This document shows, piece after piece, positions 10,251-21,111 of a stretch of DNA of 64,000 nucleotides (within the stretch, counting starts at the first letter, position 1; the number at the start of each line of letters is the position of its first letter). The stretch spans positions 62,268 to 126,267 of the forward strand of contig NKYR01000028.1 of the NCBI GenBank assembly GCA_003184365.1, written 5' to 3'. Both the position numbers and the translations under genes were made by a program. The stretch is from Evernia prunastri (lineage: Eukaryota > Ascomycota > Lecanoromycetes > Lecanorales > Parmeliaceae). The notes under the pieces were generated by a model. It ran no database searches and had not been told where the DNA came from. It was given only the letters and a program-made list of their open reading frames with translations.

Positions 10251-12072
10251 TTAAGATGACCGCCTCCTCGAGGCTTCCGGCTCGCCACCTTTGTCGTAAT
10301 CACGCCCGGGTTGCCATATCTGAGGCTGGAAGGCTTGATTCGTGAAGTGTGCAGGGTCTTCCTTTTTCGATCTGTCGGGGCTACCTCTGACGACAAGAGT
10401 CATCTTCTGATTGCCTTCAAGAGAGTCATTCGAAGGCTTGACTACTTACTCCTTCATGACATCGGTCTGAAACTGCTCGGCTTGGCCTTTGAAACGTTTG
10501 TCATACTGGCGCTGTTGCTTGGTACGAGGCTTGAAGTCGACCTGAATTGGCGGTTCTTTTGGAGTGGGCGAAACGGGCGAAGTTGTCGCCGCCTTTGGAG
10601 AATGTTCCTCTTTCACGGCCGGGTCCACCGATGGATATATTGGCGTTGCTGGGGTCGTCGTACGTGGTGTAGACGAGCGGGGCTCGGCTTTACTCTGGTA
10701 AGGCGGAAAGATGGGTGTTGCTGGTGTCATCGTACGAGGTGTGGACGAAAAGGTCTCGACTTTGCTCGACTGGTAGGGTTCCGAGGATGTGGGGGTAAAC
10801 GGCATGGAGAACATACTGTTGGAGAAGCCGGGAATGTCTGTCAATATGTCCATGTTGTCAATATGGCCAAAGGTTGGGTTGGTAGAGACCGTAATTTGCG
10901 GATCGGAGACCAGGCGTATCTGAGGATTAGACAGAGTATGGCGTGACATCTCGGCGACGTCTTCAGTCTTATACAACAGATCATAGTGCCCTCTACTACA
11001 GATTAGCGGCCCCTATCAAGTAAGCCGAAGTCCATGGAGAGAGAGAGACGTACGGTCGGTATAAAAGTCGGATCGTCGGCCCGCCCTTCTTCTCGTTACC
11101 GTCAGGGTCAAGCACAGGCAATCGATACGGCGTCACCTCCTCGCCGGCGCTGCGGTCAAGGTACAAAACTTCGATAGCAATGCCGGCTTCGTTGATGATT
11201 GCAGTAGCAAGAGCTTGTAGTCCGACATGGTCAAGCTCAATCGAGAAGGGCTCAATGTTTCTTGCACAGTAAGTATGAACGTCCATGTTCGGCAAGAAGC
11301 CGGCGTAAGATTCTGCATTGGACTTCATCCACGCACTGGTGATGAGCTGAATCGTATCAGCAAAGCAGATTCGGGAAAATCGGTCTGCACATGCCAAATC
11401 AGACCTACCTTGAATGAGTAAGTTAGCTGGCTAGAGTGCGCATCTTCGTTGAAAATAGATAATACTGTAGCACCTCCATCATGATTCGGTAGGGTTGCAG
11501 CCTGCTGTTCTAACAAATCCGCTGTCGGCTCGATGAAATCCTCATACAAGTCTGGGATTCCGACAGCGTGCATCAGCGCCTCGAAAGCCCTGAACCTCGC
11601 TGCTTCTTCTAGCATTTTTGGAGCGTCACCAAGGCGGAGAAGAGTTTCGAAGTAGCCAAACGCGAGGGCTTGTGAACCCTTTAGTCGAGTGGCATGAAAG
11701 AAGAATTGGTGAAAGGAGGAGGGACTTACCTCGCCAGCCACAATTACCATCGCCTTTGAGCGTGCGGTAGTGGGAATATATACGCGGAAGTGCCTAATCA
11801 AGGTTAAGATGGTCCCTTGTGATTTCCGCATGGATGCATATGGGGTGCATACTTTCGTTTTGTTGACGTAGACCGGGTCGGCTTGTGCGTATTCAGCGAC
11901 GAGAGCGCTGGTCGACTGCTGCCGGCCAACCAAAGGTCCCTAGAATAGCAGGTCAGGATGGGTAGGGACGGGGGAATAGGGTAGGGTAGTGTCTGGTCGT
12001 TACCGGAGCATCAGGGCGCCACTTGCTCGACATCCTTTCCATATCTGCCAATTCTTGCTCTGACGCCATCAT
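10251..12072 (-). CDS. Otubain-type ubiquitin thioesterase (OTU, family C65)
   Basis: Deubiquitinase of the otubain family. Seven exons fit phase and family motifs: 12072-12004, 11939-11853, 11793-11730, 11668-11409, 11346-11054, 10995-10450, 10380-10251, giving 482 residues. The start MASEQELADMERMSSKWRP and the following GPLVG block match fungal otubains. The catalytic Cys is in KGDGNCGWRALAF (about residue 70) and spans the third intron; the catalytic His is in GHYDLLY (about 261) directly after the fifth intron; the EPFSIELDHVGLQAL and EVLYLDRS strands lie between. The C-terminal tail is Ser/Thr/Pro-rich and ends in a short conserved FQPQIWQPG block that is only reached through the last intron; reading on without splicing would stop at 10446. 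The first codon may be 12072 or 12069 (two ATGs in tandem). Confidence 0.9.
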
Positions 12073-13436
12073 TTGCCAGCGACCCAAGAACTTTACAAGT
12101 CAAGTGAAATGAAGCTTGCTGCAGAGCTCAGCGGCAGTATTGCTTTCTTCTAAGACTCCAGAAGAGTATGAAGCTAGTGATAAAAGGTGAATGATAAATC
12201 ATGAATACCAAGGCGATGATTAGTAGCTTTGGACTTAGGATGAAAGAGGCAGGTGCAAGGTAGGTCGGTGAAGATTGAATTTAGTAAGTGGTATTGAGGA
12301 ACCGTGAAGGGGGGGGGAGGTTTCTTTACGGCGATACAGAGTAGGTTGGTGGTACCTTGTGGTGGGAGGATAAGAAGATTGATCCCCAGGGTGGATGGAG
12401 GTTGAAATGGAATGTTGGGAAAGATGATTCCCCTCAATGATTAGGAGGAAAGCGAAGAGGATATTGAAGGCAGAATTCCAATTGGCAGTGGAACGTTATT
12501 GAATTGAAGGGAGAGAGGGAGGTTGCTTTGCGGCTCGATGTTTACCCAAAAGGAAGCATCGACCCCCACGTCTTTGTGAAGCAGCAATGGGGGCACATGA
12601 AAAAGGATTAGAAGAAGTCGGTTAGATAGATTCGAGATGGATGACTGATTTTAATTAATCAATATTAATCAATCAATTAATCAATCAAATGATGGGATTT
12701 GCTGTTAATTGAATTTTCACATGGTGTAATCATTATTATTGTGTATAGGGTTGAAAAATAAAAGAAAAAGAAGTATAGGATGATGATGGGAGTACCTTAA
12801 GGGCAAGGGTAGGTGTAAGGTACCTAGGTAGCACGGTAAGTATTTGGGGGTGATTATAAGGCAATTGAATTGAAGATTGAACAGTAGTAGTGTGTAGGCG
12901 AGGCAGGATTTTTTTGCACGTCTTCTTTTTTTTGGCCCTTCTCTTTTTTTCCATTTTCCTTTTCCTTTTGATTTTTCTGGTGGTCGATAAGGGGCTAGAT
13001 GAATGCAGGAAAGCTCTGTCGATCGACACGTTGACCCCTGGCACCCCCAGAATGCAATTTAAGCGAACTACTGTGTACCGTATGTACAGTGTACAGTAGT
13101 AATAATAGTACACCCTACCTACCTTACCTAAGGTGCAGTAGGTAACTACTTTTAAAAAGGTAGGTAAACTACTATGTACCTCCCCTTCTTGCCCCACGAG
13201 CAATAATATTACTACCTACCATTTGACTCTTTACATATATGACTCGTGTCTAACTTCATTTTCCATCCTTTAAGAGTTGGATTTGGATTTCTCCAACGAC
13301 AACTCTGCGCGATCAAATGGATTAGTTAATGCATCAATTGGAAAGAACCAATGAAAAAAGACTTATAACCTACACCTACATCTTGTGCCCGGAAAGCCTT
13401 TTTGCTTCTACTATCAATTCAATCGATCCATCAGGT

Positions 13437-13535
13437 CGCCCATTCATCCATCCATCCATCCATCCATCAGTCGGTCAATCAGTCAATCAACCAATCAATC
13501 AATCAGTCAATCAGTCCATCGATCGATCGATCTAT
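13437..13535. repeat. CATC / AATC tetranucleotide microsatellite
   Basis: Runs of CATC, then CAATCAAT-type units, then GATC units. Imperfect and compositionally simple. Confidence 0.85.
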
Positions 13536-14002
13536 GGCGCTTTCATCAGTACTAGTCCGAGGGAGAAAAAGAATGTGCAGCAATAATCAGTACCTTACGG
13601 TAAGACAAGGAAAAGGTGAGGTAATATTATATAATCTTCAGGCCCCACACATTTTCTCCTGCGGCAGGCGGCCAGAAATGACAGGGAGCAATTGTGCATT
13701 CGTCAAATGCAACCTAAAATTCCCCCCTCTGCGGGTTAACGCTGCCCGCGGAAAGGAGAGCGTCGTAGAAGAGATATGAGTGGAAAAGAAAGAAGGAAAA
13801 AGTAGAAAAGCAGATAGAATGTAATGCACATAATTATTAAATGTAATGCATGCACTCTGAGAGAAGTGTGGAACCCCTTCGTGCCTCGATGGACGATTCC
13901 TCAACGTATACCTGCTCATCGACGTCGACATGGAATACCTACATGATTATGAATAAGGAATACCAATACTCACTCGTAAATGTGATCAAGGGATTATTGC
14001 TT

Positions 14003-14029
14003 CAACTTCCTGCCCAGGGCAGGAAGTTG
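14003..14029. repeat. 27-bp perfect hairpin
   Basis: Arms of 13 bases (CAACTTCCTGCCC and its exact reverse complement) around a single central A. It lies about 340 bases beyond the CSN2 stop codon. It could be part of a transcript end or a remnant of a mobile element; nothing decides between these. Confidence 0.6.
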
Positions 14030-14362
14030 GTCCATCAATAATAACGAACCTTGCTCTTTGCCCATCCTAATGATCCTAATGATCCTGATGATCCGAATGT
14101 AACATTGGGCACTGTACCGGATCCCGGTCGCAACGGCTATACCCGCATCTGGAAGCCACTAGCTAGATGCTGCTGCACAGGTACCAAAGCCTACTCACCA
14201 CTCGACCAGGTAAACAGTCACCGCCGTGCAAGTAGCCGTCTCTCCCGTTGCGTCCCGTGTATCCGGGGGCTGCCGACAGCACATGCTGTCTGCATACACA
14301 TCCCTTCGTCAAGCCTTCTCTTCCTCCCTTCCGCTTGCATGCTCCATCTCCTTCACCCTCTC

Positions 14363-16093
14363 TCATTTCAACATGCTGGATGCCTGCCCACTCAAACCCC
14401 CACCCTTTTTAGCCCCCCTCGTTTTACCCAATCCAACACCCCCTGGTCCTCCTCCGCCACCGCCTCCGCCGCCGCCGCTACGGTTTCCTGTAGATAGTAG
14501 ACTAGTGGGGTACCCACTTAACGACTGAGAATCATCGGTCTTGAAGCCGTCTCCTTCGTCCAGGACAGTCCGAGAAAGCGCGCCAATTGCAGATGTCCAT
14601 TCTTGCAGTGCGTGCGTCCGGTTAACATCGCTGCGGTTGTCCATTTCCACCGTGCCCTTCTCCTGGTTGATCTTGCCTTCAAGCTTTTTGTCGAGGATCA
14701 AGAAGCTCACAATGTCTTGCACCTCCGTCACGGATATCTTCAGCCGCTTGGCAATAAAAGCTAGCGTGAAGCGCGTATAGGGAGCAATCAGTTTGAGCAC
14801 TCCGCTGGTCCGCAAGCTTCGAGTTACTTCATCGATGTTCTCGGCAATGAAGGGGTCTGCCAATACGTCCTTATTGTTCTGCAATATCGACTCGTACCTG
14901 TGAATGTCGTTCTGTTGGTAAGCGTCGACCAAGTCCGTCATGGCAGATATGCGGGGATCGTTCTTGTATGGTTTCGTCTCTTGAGACTCGAAAGGATTAA
15001 TATCCGACTTCATCAGCATAGTCGTTAATACAAGGTATTTCAAGACCTGAATTCTCTGTAGTGATCCAGCTTCGTCGTAGTTTCGAAACGACTCGAAGAA
15101 GTCCGTCTGGGCCTCCTTCCAATTTTCTTCGCTCATGTGCATCTTGCCTCCACATTCTCGAATGATACCCATGATCTTAGGATGGGGAACTGCGGATCTA
15201 ACCTTCAGAGCTCGTTGATACAGTGCCTGTGTGATTGACGTTAGAGAGACCCCATCTTTGCAGCTATTTTGCTTACTTTTAGTCGTTTGTTGTTCCTCGT
15301 CTCGGCGTACATCTGTATTTCTAAAGCGTAGATCTCCAAAGCATAGGTCCCTTTGCTTGGATCATCCGTTCCGTCCTCTTTCTGACAAGCACGATGCAGC
15401 TCCCTAACCAACTTGACCAGTTGGGTGTATTCTCTTCGATCTAACCATAGCCGCGCGAGTTTGATGTTAGTCTTCAACCATAATCTCTCGTTGTTCGTGC
15501 TCTGGAAAGATTCTAGAGTCTGAGAATAGAACTTTTCCATGCAGTGGTATGCTTTCTCGTCTTCGGCACCCTTCTCGATGAAATCTAGCATGTTGTTTAT
15601 GGACTTTTCGGAGTAATTGCGGGTGACAGCAGACTTGACGTAGGTTAGGAGCTCGGTGTAGTGCTCTATAGCCTGGATGTCGATGAGCACTACGCTTATG
15701 ATCGATCACGAAGCCTCGTACCTCGTCGTATTTGCCAAGTTTATATTCTAATTTGACAGCCTGCTTCAAACCCTTGAAGCCCCTGGTTCGTAGGTGTTAG
15801 TATTCGTGGGAATGCTAGGCCCTAACTCCTGGTACTAACCAATCTCCTTTTTCATCTTCCAAAGCTGGCATCCCCAGGAACTCTTGAAGGGCCTCGTCTG
15901 GATTGTCCGCTTTCATCTGTTTGGCATTGTAGTATTTGTTCTCGATACCCACATCGCCTGCTTCTTCTTCGTCGTCATCTTCGTACTCAAAGTCGTATCT
16001 ACAAATGTTTAGCTGAAGATCAGGGAGCAAACATCGCGTACCAACTTACTGCTCTTGATCGGAGTCTTGCATGAAGTCATCTTCATCCGACAT
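14363..16093 (-). CDS. csnB: COP9 signalosome subunit 2
   Basis: Subunit 2 of the COP9 signalosome, the complex that removes NEDD8/Rub1 from cullins. Five exons: 16093-16050, 15998-15840, 15782-15722, 15672-15277, 15226-14363, giving 507 residues. The start is MSDEDDFMQ followed by an acidic stretch and the YDFEYEDD block. The middle has TPR-like helices (LKQAVKLEYKLGKYDEA, HYTELLTYVKSAVTRNYSEK) and a PCI domain at about 325-415 (LKLIAPYTRF, LEGKINQEKGTVEM). One intron carries a TACTAAC branch-site word. The last about 40 residues form an unusual tail with a run of ten glycines. It is head-to-head with CWC25, 325 bp apart, so they probably share a promoter. Symbol follows Aspergillus usage. 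Confidence 0.92.
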
Positions 16094-16418
16094 GCTGTAA
16101 ATGGCTGAAGCTGCGAACCTCTGCGGGAAATTCGGGAAAGAGCTTTGTAGAGGCTAGGCTCTCTGAGAGCGAGTACACTGTTGAAGTGACGGCGAAATAG
16201 AGCCGAGGGAGCTTCACAATCGATAAGACGGTACTCGTAAGGCTTAGTCTCTTGGCACTAAATTGAAATCGAGCAACGTCCCAGATGATTCCGTCAACTA
16301 CTTACTTACCACAACCAAACTTACTGGACTTCTGTTTCCAGCAGCTTGGTATCTCGCTGCCAATCTGGACTCTCTATATCAGTTTTTGCGGCCCTAATCT
16401 GAACAAAAACCAAGCAAG

Positions 16419-17627
16419 ATGGGAGGCGGAGACCTCAACCTGAAAAAGTCATGGCATCCCGTTTTGATGAGCAACCAGCGGCGGGTATGGGAAGAAGAGA
16501 AGAAGGCGCTCGACGAGCGCAAGCGTATAGAGCAGATGATGAAGGAGCGTCAAGAGGAACGGAACATCCAGGAAATCCAGGAAATGCAAGAGGCAGCAGG
16601 CGGCACCAAGAGAGCTCAGCGAGTAGAGTGGATGTACTCTGGACCCTCAGCTGGCCAAACCGGAACCACCGAGGAAATGGAGGGATACCTGTTAGGGAAG
16701 AGGAGGATTGATGGGCTGATCAAGGGTACGGAGAACAGGAAGCTAGAGAAGGCGTCTACGGAAGATTCGTTTATGGCTTTACAGAAGGCGAATACTGTAA
16801 GGGATACGGCTGCCAAGATACGGGAGGATCCTATGCTGGCAATCAAGCAGAGGGAGCAAGCTGCGTACGAAGCTTTGATGAACGATCCCGTGAGCCGAAG
16901 ACGTCTGCTCAAAGAAGCTGGGCGTGACGTCAAGCCCAAAGAAAAGGAGCGACGACACAAGCACAGACACCATCATCGCGACGATAGAGATGACGACTAC
17001 TACCGCAGCTCCAAGCGTAGGCGGACAGATGACGAAGACAGGCATAGCCGGCAGAGCCGAAGGTACGATGAGAAAGACAGCCACCAACGGCGAAGCTACC
17101 ACGACCACCGTCGACGCTCCGATTCTTCAACATACTCTAGAACTCCATCACCGCCCCACCGCCGAAGATCGCCCTCTCCGTATAGCCGACGAAGAAGCCG
17201 GTCTCCATCTCGCTACTATCACCGACGCTCCCGATCACCGCCCCGCCAGCAAACAAACGGCCACCATCTCAACCACAGCAAGAGCTTTCCCTCTAATCAC
17301 CCTCCGCCTCGTCGCGACCCTCCTTCTCCTGAAACACGACCAACAGGAAAGCCCAGAGATCAGGCTGTGGACAAGTCCGCGAGGTTAGCCGCAATGCAGG
17401 CCGACGCCAATGATCTGGATGCTGTACGTTCCAACCGGCTTGCCGCCATTGAGGAACGCGAACGCGTAGAGCGGGAAGCAGAACAGAAAGCGAGGGATAA
17501 ATCGGGGAAATATGGCGGAAGAGGAGACTTCGTCAACGGGTTGAATCGTAGGGCTGGGGAGATGGATATTGGGGAACGGCTCAAGAGGGGCAGAGGTGGT
17601 CTTGAGAAGGTTCTCGATGATGAATGA
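16419..17627 (+). CDS. cwc25: Pre-mRNA-splicing factor Cwc25
   Basis: Step-one factor of the spliceosome (Prp19-associated). Single exon of 402 residues. The first about 45 residues are the Cir_N-type segment ([20 protein letters not shown]) followed by a charged coiled coil; residues about 70-100 hold the Cwc25 signature (VEWMYSGP, then [14 protein letters not shown]). The middle, about 180-300, is rich in Arg, Ser and His like SR proteins, and the end returns to a conserved [23 protein letters not shown] block. The start is the first ATG and gives [14 protein letters not shown], as expected. Divergent from CSN2. Confidence 0.93.
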   Translation: MGGGDLNLKKSWHPVLMSNQRRVWEEEKKALDERKRIEQMMKERQEERNIQEIQEMQEAAGGTKRAQRVEWMYSGPSAGQTGTTEEMEGYLLGKRRIDGLIKGTENRKLEKASTEDSFMALQKANTVRDTAAKIREDPMLAIKQREQAAYEALMNDPVSRRRLLKEAGRDVKPKEKERRHKHRHHHRDDRDDDYYRSSKRRRTDDEDRHSRQSRRYDEKDSHQRRSYHDHRRRSDSSTYSRTPSPPHRRRSPSPYSRRRSRSPSRYYHRRSRSPPRQQTNGHHLNHSKSFPSNHPPPRRDPPSPETRPTGKPRDQAVDKSARLAAMQADANDLDAVRSNRLAAIEERERVEREAEQKARDKSGKYGGRGDFVNGLNRRAGEMDIGERLKRGRGGLEKVLDDE

Positions 17628-17868
17628 GCGACTGCTGCGAGTGATGGCGCGGCCTACAATGTCTGGTGAAGATACCCACTTAATGAATGGCCCCTGCCGT
17701 GAGTCTAGAAAAAACGAAGCAAATATCTGAGATGTATGTTCGCCTTGATCTTCCCAGTCGTAGCATTTGACTCGAAGTCTCTGGAGGCCGGTTCATCGTC
17801 GACGTCCTTTTTCCTTTCGATTCGTCAACCATATACACTGCAAGAAGATCCGGCATGACATTTCACAA

Positions 17869-19430
17869 TCAAAAGCTCTCCACCTCAAGCATGTTCAGCC
17901 AATTCATCACCATCATAGCCTTAACCAGGTTTCCCCTCAAATCAACGTGCCTAGATATTCCCGTTGAGTCAGCCTTATACTGAACGTCCCATTTCCATGG
18001 CCTGCAACCGCAACGCAAGCCCCAGGGGAGAACACTTACACCCCATCAAACTTGTTGCTCTGCACAGTCACATTCCACGTCCCCAGATGCTCCAGCCCTC
18101 TTTTCCGGACCTCGATGCCCACAGACTCCTCGAAAATCATGATTGCTTTGTTTCCTTGACTGACGATCCATTCGTCTGGCTTGTCTTTCCCCGGGGCATT
18201 AGGCGTCAAAAACAGTCTTGGCCAGAAGCCCGTCCCCGGTTGCCGCCCATGGCTCGTCGAAGATCCCGATGAGGGTGGGGACGATGAAGGAGATAGCCAA
18301 GGAGCCTGGTTCAGCATCGTGTCAAGAATTGTATCCAGCCAATCGAGGGTAGCCTGCAAGTCAAGATCGTTCCACAGTCCATGGCCAAAAATGAAAGCGT
18401 AGGGCCGAGAGGGCTTGGTGGCGGGAAGGAGAGAGCGCAGGCGGTCTAATTCTTCAGGAGCGATAGGGAAGCGAATCATCTGTTCGACTGCGGTTCGCTA
18501 TCAGTAGTGAATCACAAGAAACGAATGAGAAGCGCTTACTCATGACATCGATGGAGTTGATGGGGCAGGCGACGCTGTCTGGATCGTTTTTGATGACGTC
18601 GGCCGTCTTGAAAATGCCCTGTATAGAGCAGGCTTTGACATTGAATTGATAGTTGCAAAAGCAGTCCTTTCTAGATGAGAATGTCGTCAGCACGCTACTA
18701 ACCGTGCAGGTTGCAAAGTCCGTGTTTGGGCTGAGGGCGATTACCTCTCCTCGGGTGAGAAGTTCCAGTCAGTCACGGCGCCGTAGCCAAGATCTTTTCT
18801 GATCATCACGTTGATACTCCCAATGACGTGGCGCATCATGCTGTCCCCAACAATGATGACCTTCTCAAACCGTGCCAAGGTCTCACATATTTCCTCGGTC
18901 GAAAACCAACGCATGTCGCAGCCTCGAGGCATGTAGGGTGCGTCATTACCAATGCGGCCTCCAGAGGACATTGCCGTTACCATTGAATCGCGGTCTGGGC
19001 ATAAGGGAGCGAATGGCGCATGGAGATCCAACGACGAGATGTTGCAGGTGTTACGGTACTTGTAAGATGAGAATGTATCGATCGTGTCTGAGTAACGATG
19101 GGATAGCGGCTCGGGAGGCTGGAAGGCGGCTTGGGGTATGAAAGTAGCATTGTATGTGACTGGATTTGTAAGATAGTCTGGACGGCGTGACTGCAAAGAT
19201 CGGTCAACAAGAGAGAGTCGATAACATTATGCACGAGGGCATACTCGGTGAACAGCAAACGGCAAGAAAGAATTGTACACGAAGAAGACTATCAGCACGC
19301 CGCATGCAACCAGAGCTATCCTTCTTCTCGTCATGCTCCAGTTGCTTGTCTTTGACGTAGGCGACCATATGTGAGGCGTGCCTGCGGGCGTTGTAGGAAC
19401 AGAATCAAAGCTCCGGTTGTAGTGAAACAT
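17869..19430 (-). CDS. Membrane-anchored SGNH / PC-esterase-like protein
   Basis: Five exons: 19430-19245, 19190-18745, 18670-18540, 18487-18040, 17950-17869, giving 430 residues. A short cytosolic N-terminus with a TRRR stop-transfer cluster precedes one transmembrane segment (about residues 37-57), then a lumenal domain. The domain has a Ser block, VGDSMMRHV (Ser about 179), and near the C-terminus DGVH (Asp about 402, His about 405); GDS plus DxxH is the arrangement seen in PC-esterase/TBL/Cas1-type enzymes that acetylate or deacetylate glycans. Conserved cysteines (KDCFCNYQ, KAC) suggest disulfides in the secretory pathway. The substrate is unknown. The end was found by following the last intron; unspliced reading stops at 18036. 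An upstream in-frame GTG is not used as start. It lies near an acyltransferase-3 gene. Confidence 0.75.
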
Positions 19431-19878
19431 GGTCACCTCTGCAGGAGTTTCCCGATGCGATTTTGCAAGATTAGACGCTTTGTATACTCTGACTTTAAAT
19501 TCTTTTGATATTAGAGTAAGCGCGGGGACGACTAATGTTTAGACGCCGATTCACTCTGAGTGTTGACAGATTTGGAAAGACTCCCAGGGAAGCCGCGAAT
19601 CCAGTGATGATCCGTGCAAATTGTGTTCACCATGCACAAAATCATATATGAGGAACACCTACAAAGAACGGACACCACGGGGCTTTCCGCTGGTTTGTCA
19701 ATGTGCACTGACTTTAGTAGACGCTTCCGACGCTCGAAGAGAGTGGTCTGAAGACCACTCATGCAAAGCAAAGACAGGCGACTAGCTCTCCAAGTAGTTC
19801 TTCCAGCTAAGTTTTTCAAGCCAAGAATTCAGTCATAATTCGCTGCCTCAGACTGATGCAAAGTCACCGGGAAAGCAG
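19431..19878. other. Intergenic; nothing seen
   Basis: About 450 bp between two minus-strand genes, the likely promoter of the SGNH-like gene and 3' end of the SDR gene. No recognisable element. Confidence 0.5.
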
Positions 19879-21111
19879 TTATGATGACCATCCCACACCA
19901 TACTTCAAAGCTGCAAACATGTCCTTCAACCAACCGGACCATCCATTTATCTCCATAGCACGATTCAAAATCCCCACAAACCTTCGAGTGAATACTTCAG
20001 TGTCTTCGAAATCGTGGGCATAAATCTCCCAAATCGCCTTCTCTTCCCCAGTGTTGCCTTTTCCTTCGGCCAGGCTCCATTGTCCATCTGTATCCTGCTG
20101 GACCTTCAGCTTTGGTCCAACTACTACCGCTCGCCCTACTACTCGTGGATCAGCTACAAAACGCGTCGCAGCCTCAACAACGTCTGTGGGATTTCCACAT
20201 GAGCCACCGGCAAGAAGGACTCTTCCAAATGTTGTGAATAACGGCGTGTCCCTTAAGCATTTCTTGAGTCAGCATTGCTCTTTTAAGGCAACAACCTGAG
20301 CAACATGGGTGGGAGGCGAGAGGAGCTGTTGGCTCCTAAGCATGTCCTACAACCTATCATTGAGTAGGGATAGATCTCCGGAATATACATACATGAAGTA
20401 CGGACATATCAAATTAGTTCGAACGCCGTGTTGGACTGACGTACAACGAAGGTTCCGGTACAAACCCACGACGGCATGCTTTGATGTTACATATAATGTT
20501 TGATATGGCAGTGGCCCGATTCCAGCCATAGAACTAATCAACAAGAGATGGCGGTCTCGAAACGTTTTCGCAGGGTCACAATCCGGGTCCGCTGGCGCTG
20601 ATCGAGGGTTTTTCGCGAGATAGAAAAGGGCTAGATGACTGGTGAACAGTACACCTTTTAGATTCACGTCTAGGACTGCTAAATTTGGAGGCGGAGGGTT
20701 GGGTGCGTCGAGCCCGCTGGGTGTTTCGATGGTAGGAGCATTCTCGACAATTCCAGCATTTGCTACAACCGTATCAATGCCACCATGGCGGCTCACGTCG
20801 ATTGCATCCTTGAAGAACTTGACTTGAGACTGCCAGTCCGTAACATCGCAGTGGAAAAAATGCAGGTTTGAATTCCCTGTCTCATTTCTCACTTCACGAA
20901 CAAGCCGCTCTCCTCTCTGGATATTGATATCGCCAATCACCAACGTCGCACCATCCGCGGCCCATCTGCGAAAGAATCCTTCTCCAAAGCCCGAGGCACC
21001 TCCAGTAATGACAATCGTCTTATCCCTAACCCAAGTCTCATCTGGCACGGCGAAGGAGTCGATAGCTGGGGATTGACGGACCGGTAGCGGGTATTTTATT
21101 GCTGGAGCCAT
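19879..21111 (-). CDS. Short-chain dehydrogenase/reductase (classical SDR)
   Basis: NAD(P)-dependent oxidoreductase. Two exons, 21111-20393 and 20251-19879, 363 residues. The Rossmann motif TGGASGFGEG is at about 36-45, NAG at about 118-120, the catalytic Ser in LLISSMAG at about 194 and the YVTSK motif at 207-211. Asp in VIGDI after strand 2 suggests a preference for NAD. Splicing joins CPYF to MDTPLF, the usual continuation of fungal SDRs of the 15-hydroxyprostaglandin / 5'-hydroxyaverantin dehydrogenase type, and adds a C-terminal extension with NRAMEINGW; an unspliced reading would lose a third of the protein. Substrate cannot be told. The 141-bp intron is longer than most here. Confidence 0.85.

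Larger units (their letters stand above)
12073..14362. other. Intergenic between otubain and CSN2; no gene seen
   Basis: About 2.3 kb upstream of otubain and downstream of CSN2. AT-rich with AATC/CATC-type microsatellites (12650-12690 and 13437-13535), recurring ACCTACC/TAAGGTA words (12815, 13115-13180), a 27-bp hairpin at 14003-14029 and a short GATCCTAAT repeat near 14065-14095. Open frames here are low-complexity or lack motifs. Confidence 0.5.

Noticed and set aside
13437..13535. CRISPR-like regular repeats
   Set aside because: Tetranucleotide microsatellite without spacers, in a eukaryotic genome.
14051..14528. Plus-strand frames with a run of Pro opposite CSN2
   Set aside because: They are the reverse of the decaglycine coding stretch and the CSN2 3' region.
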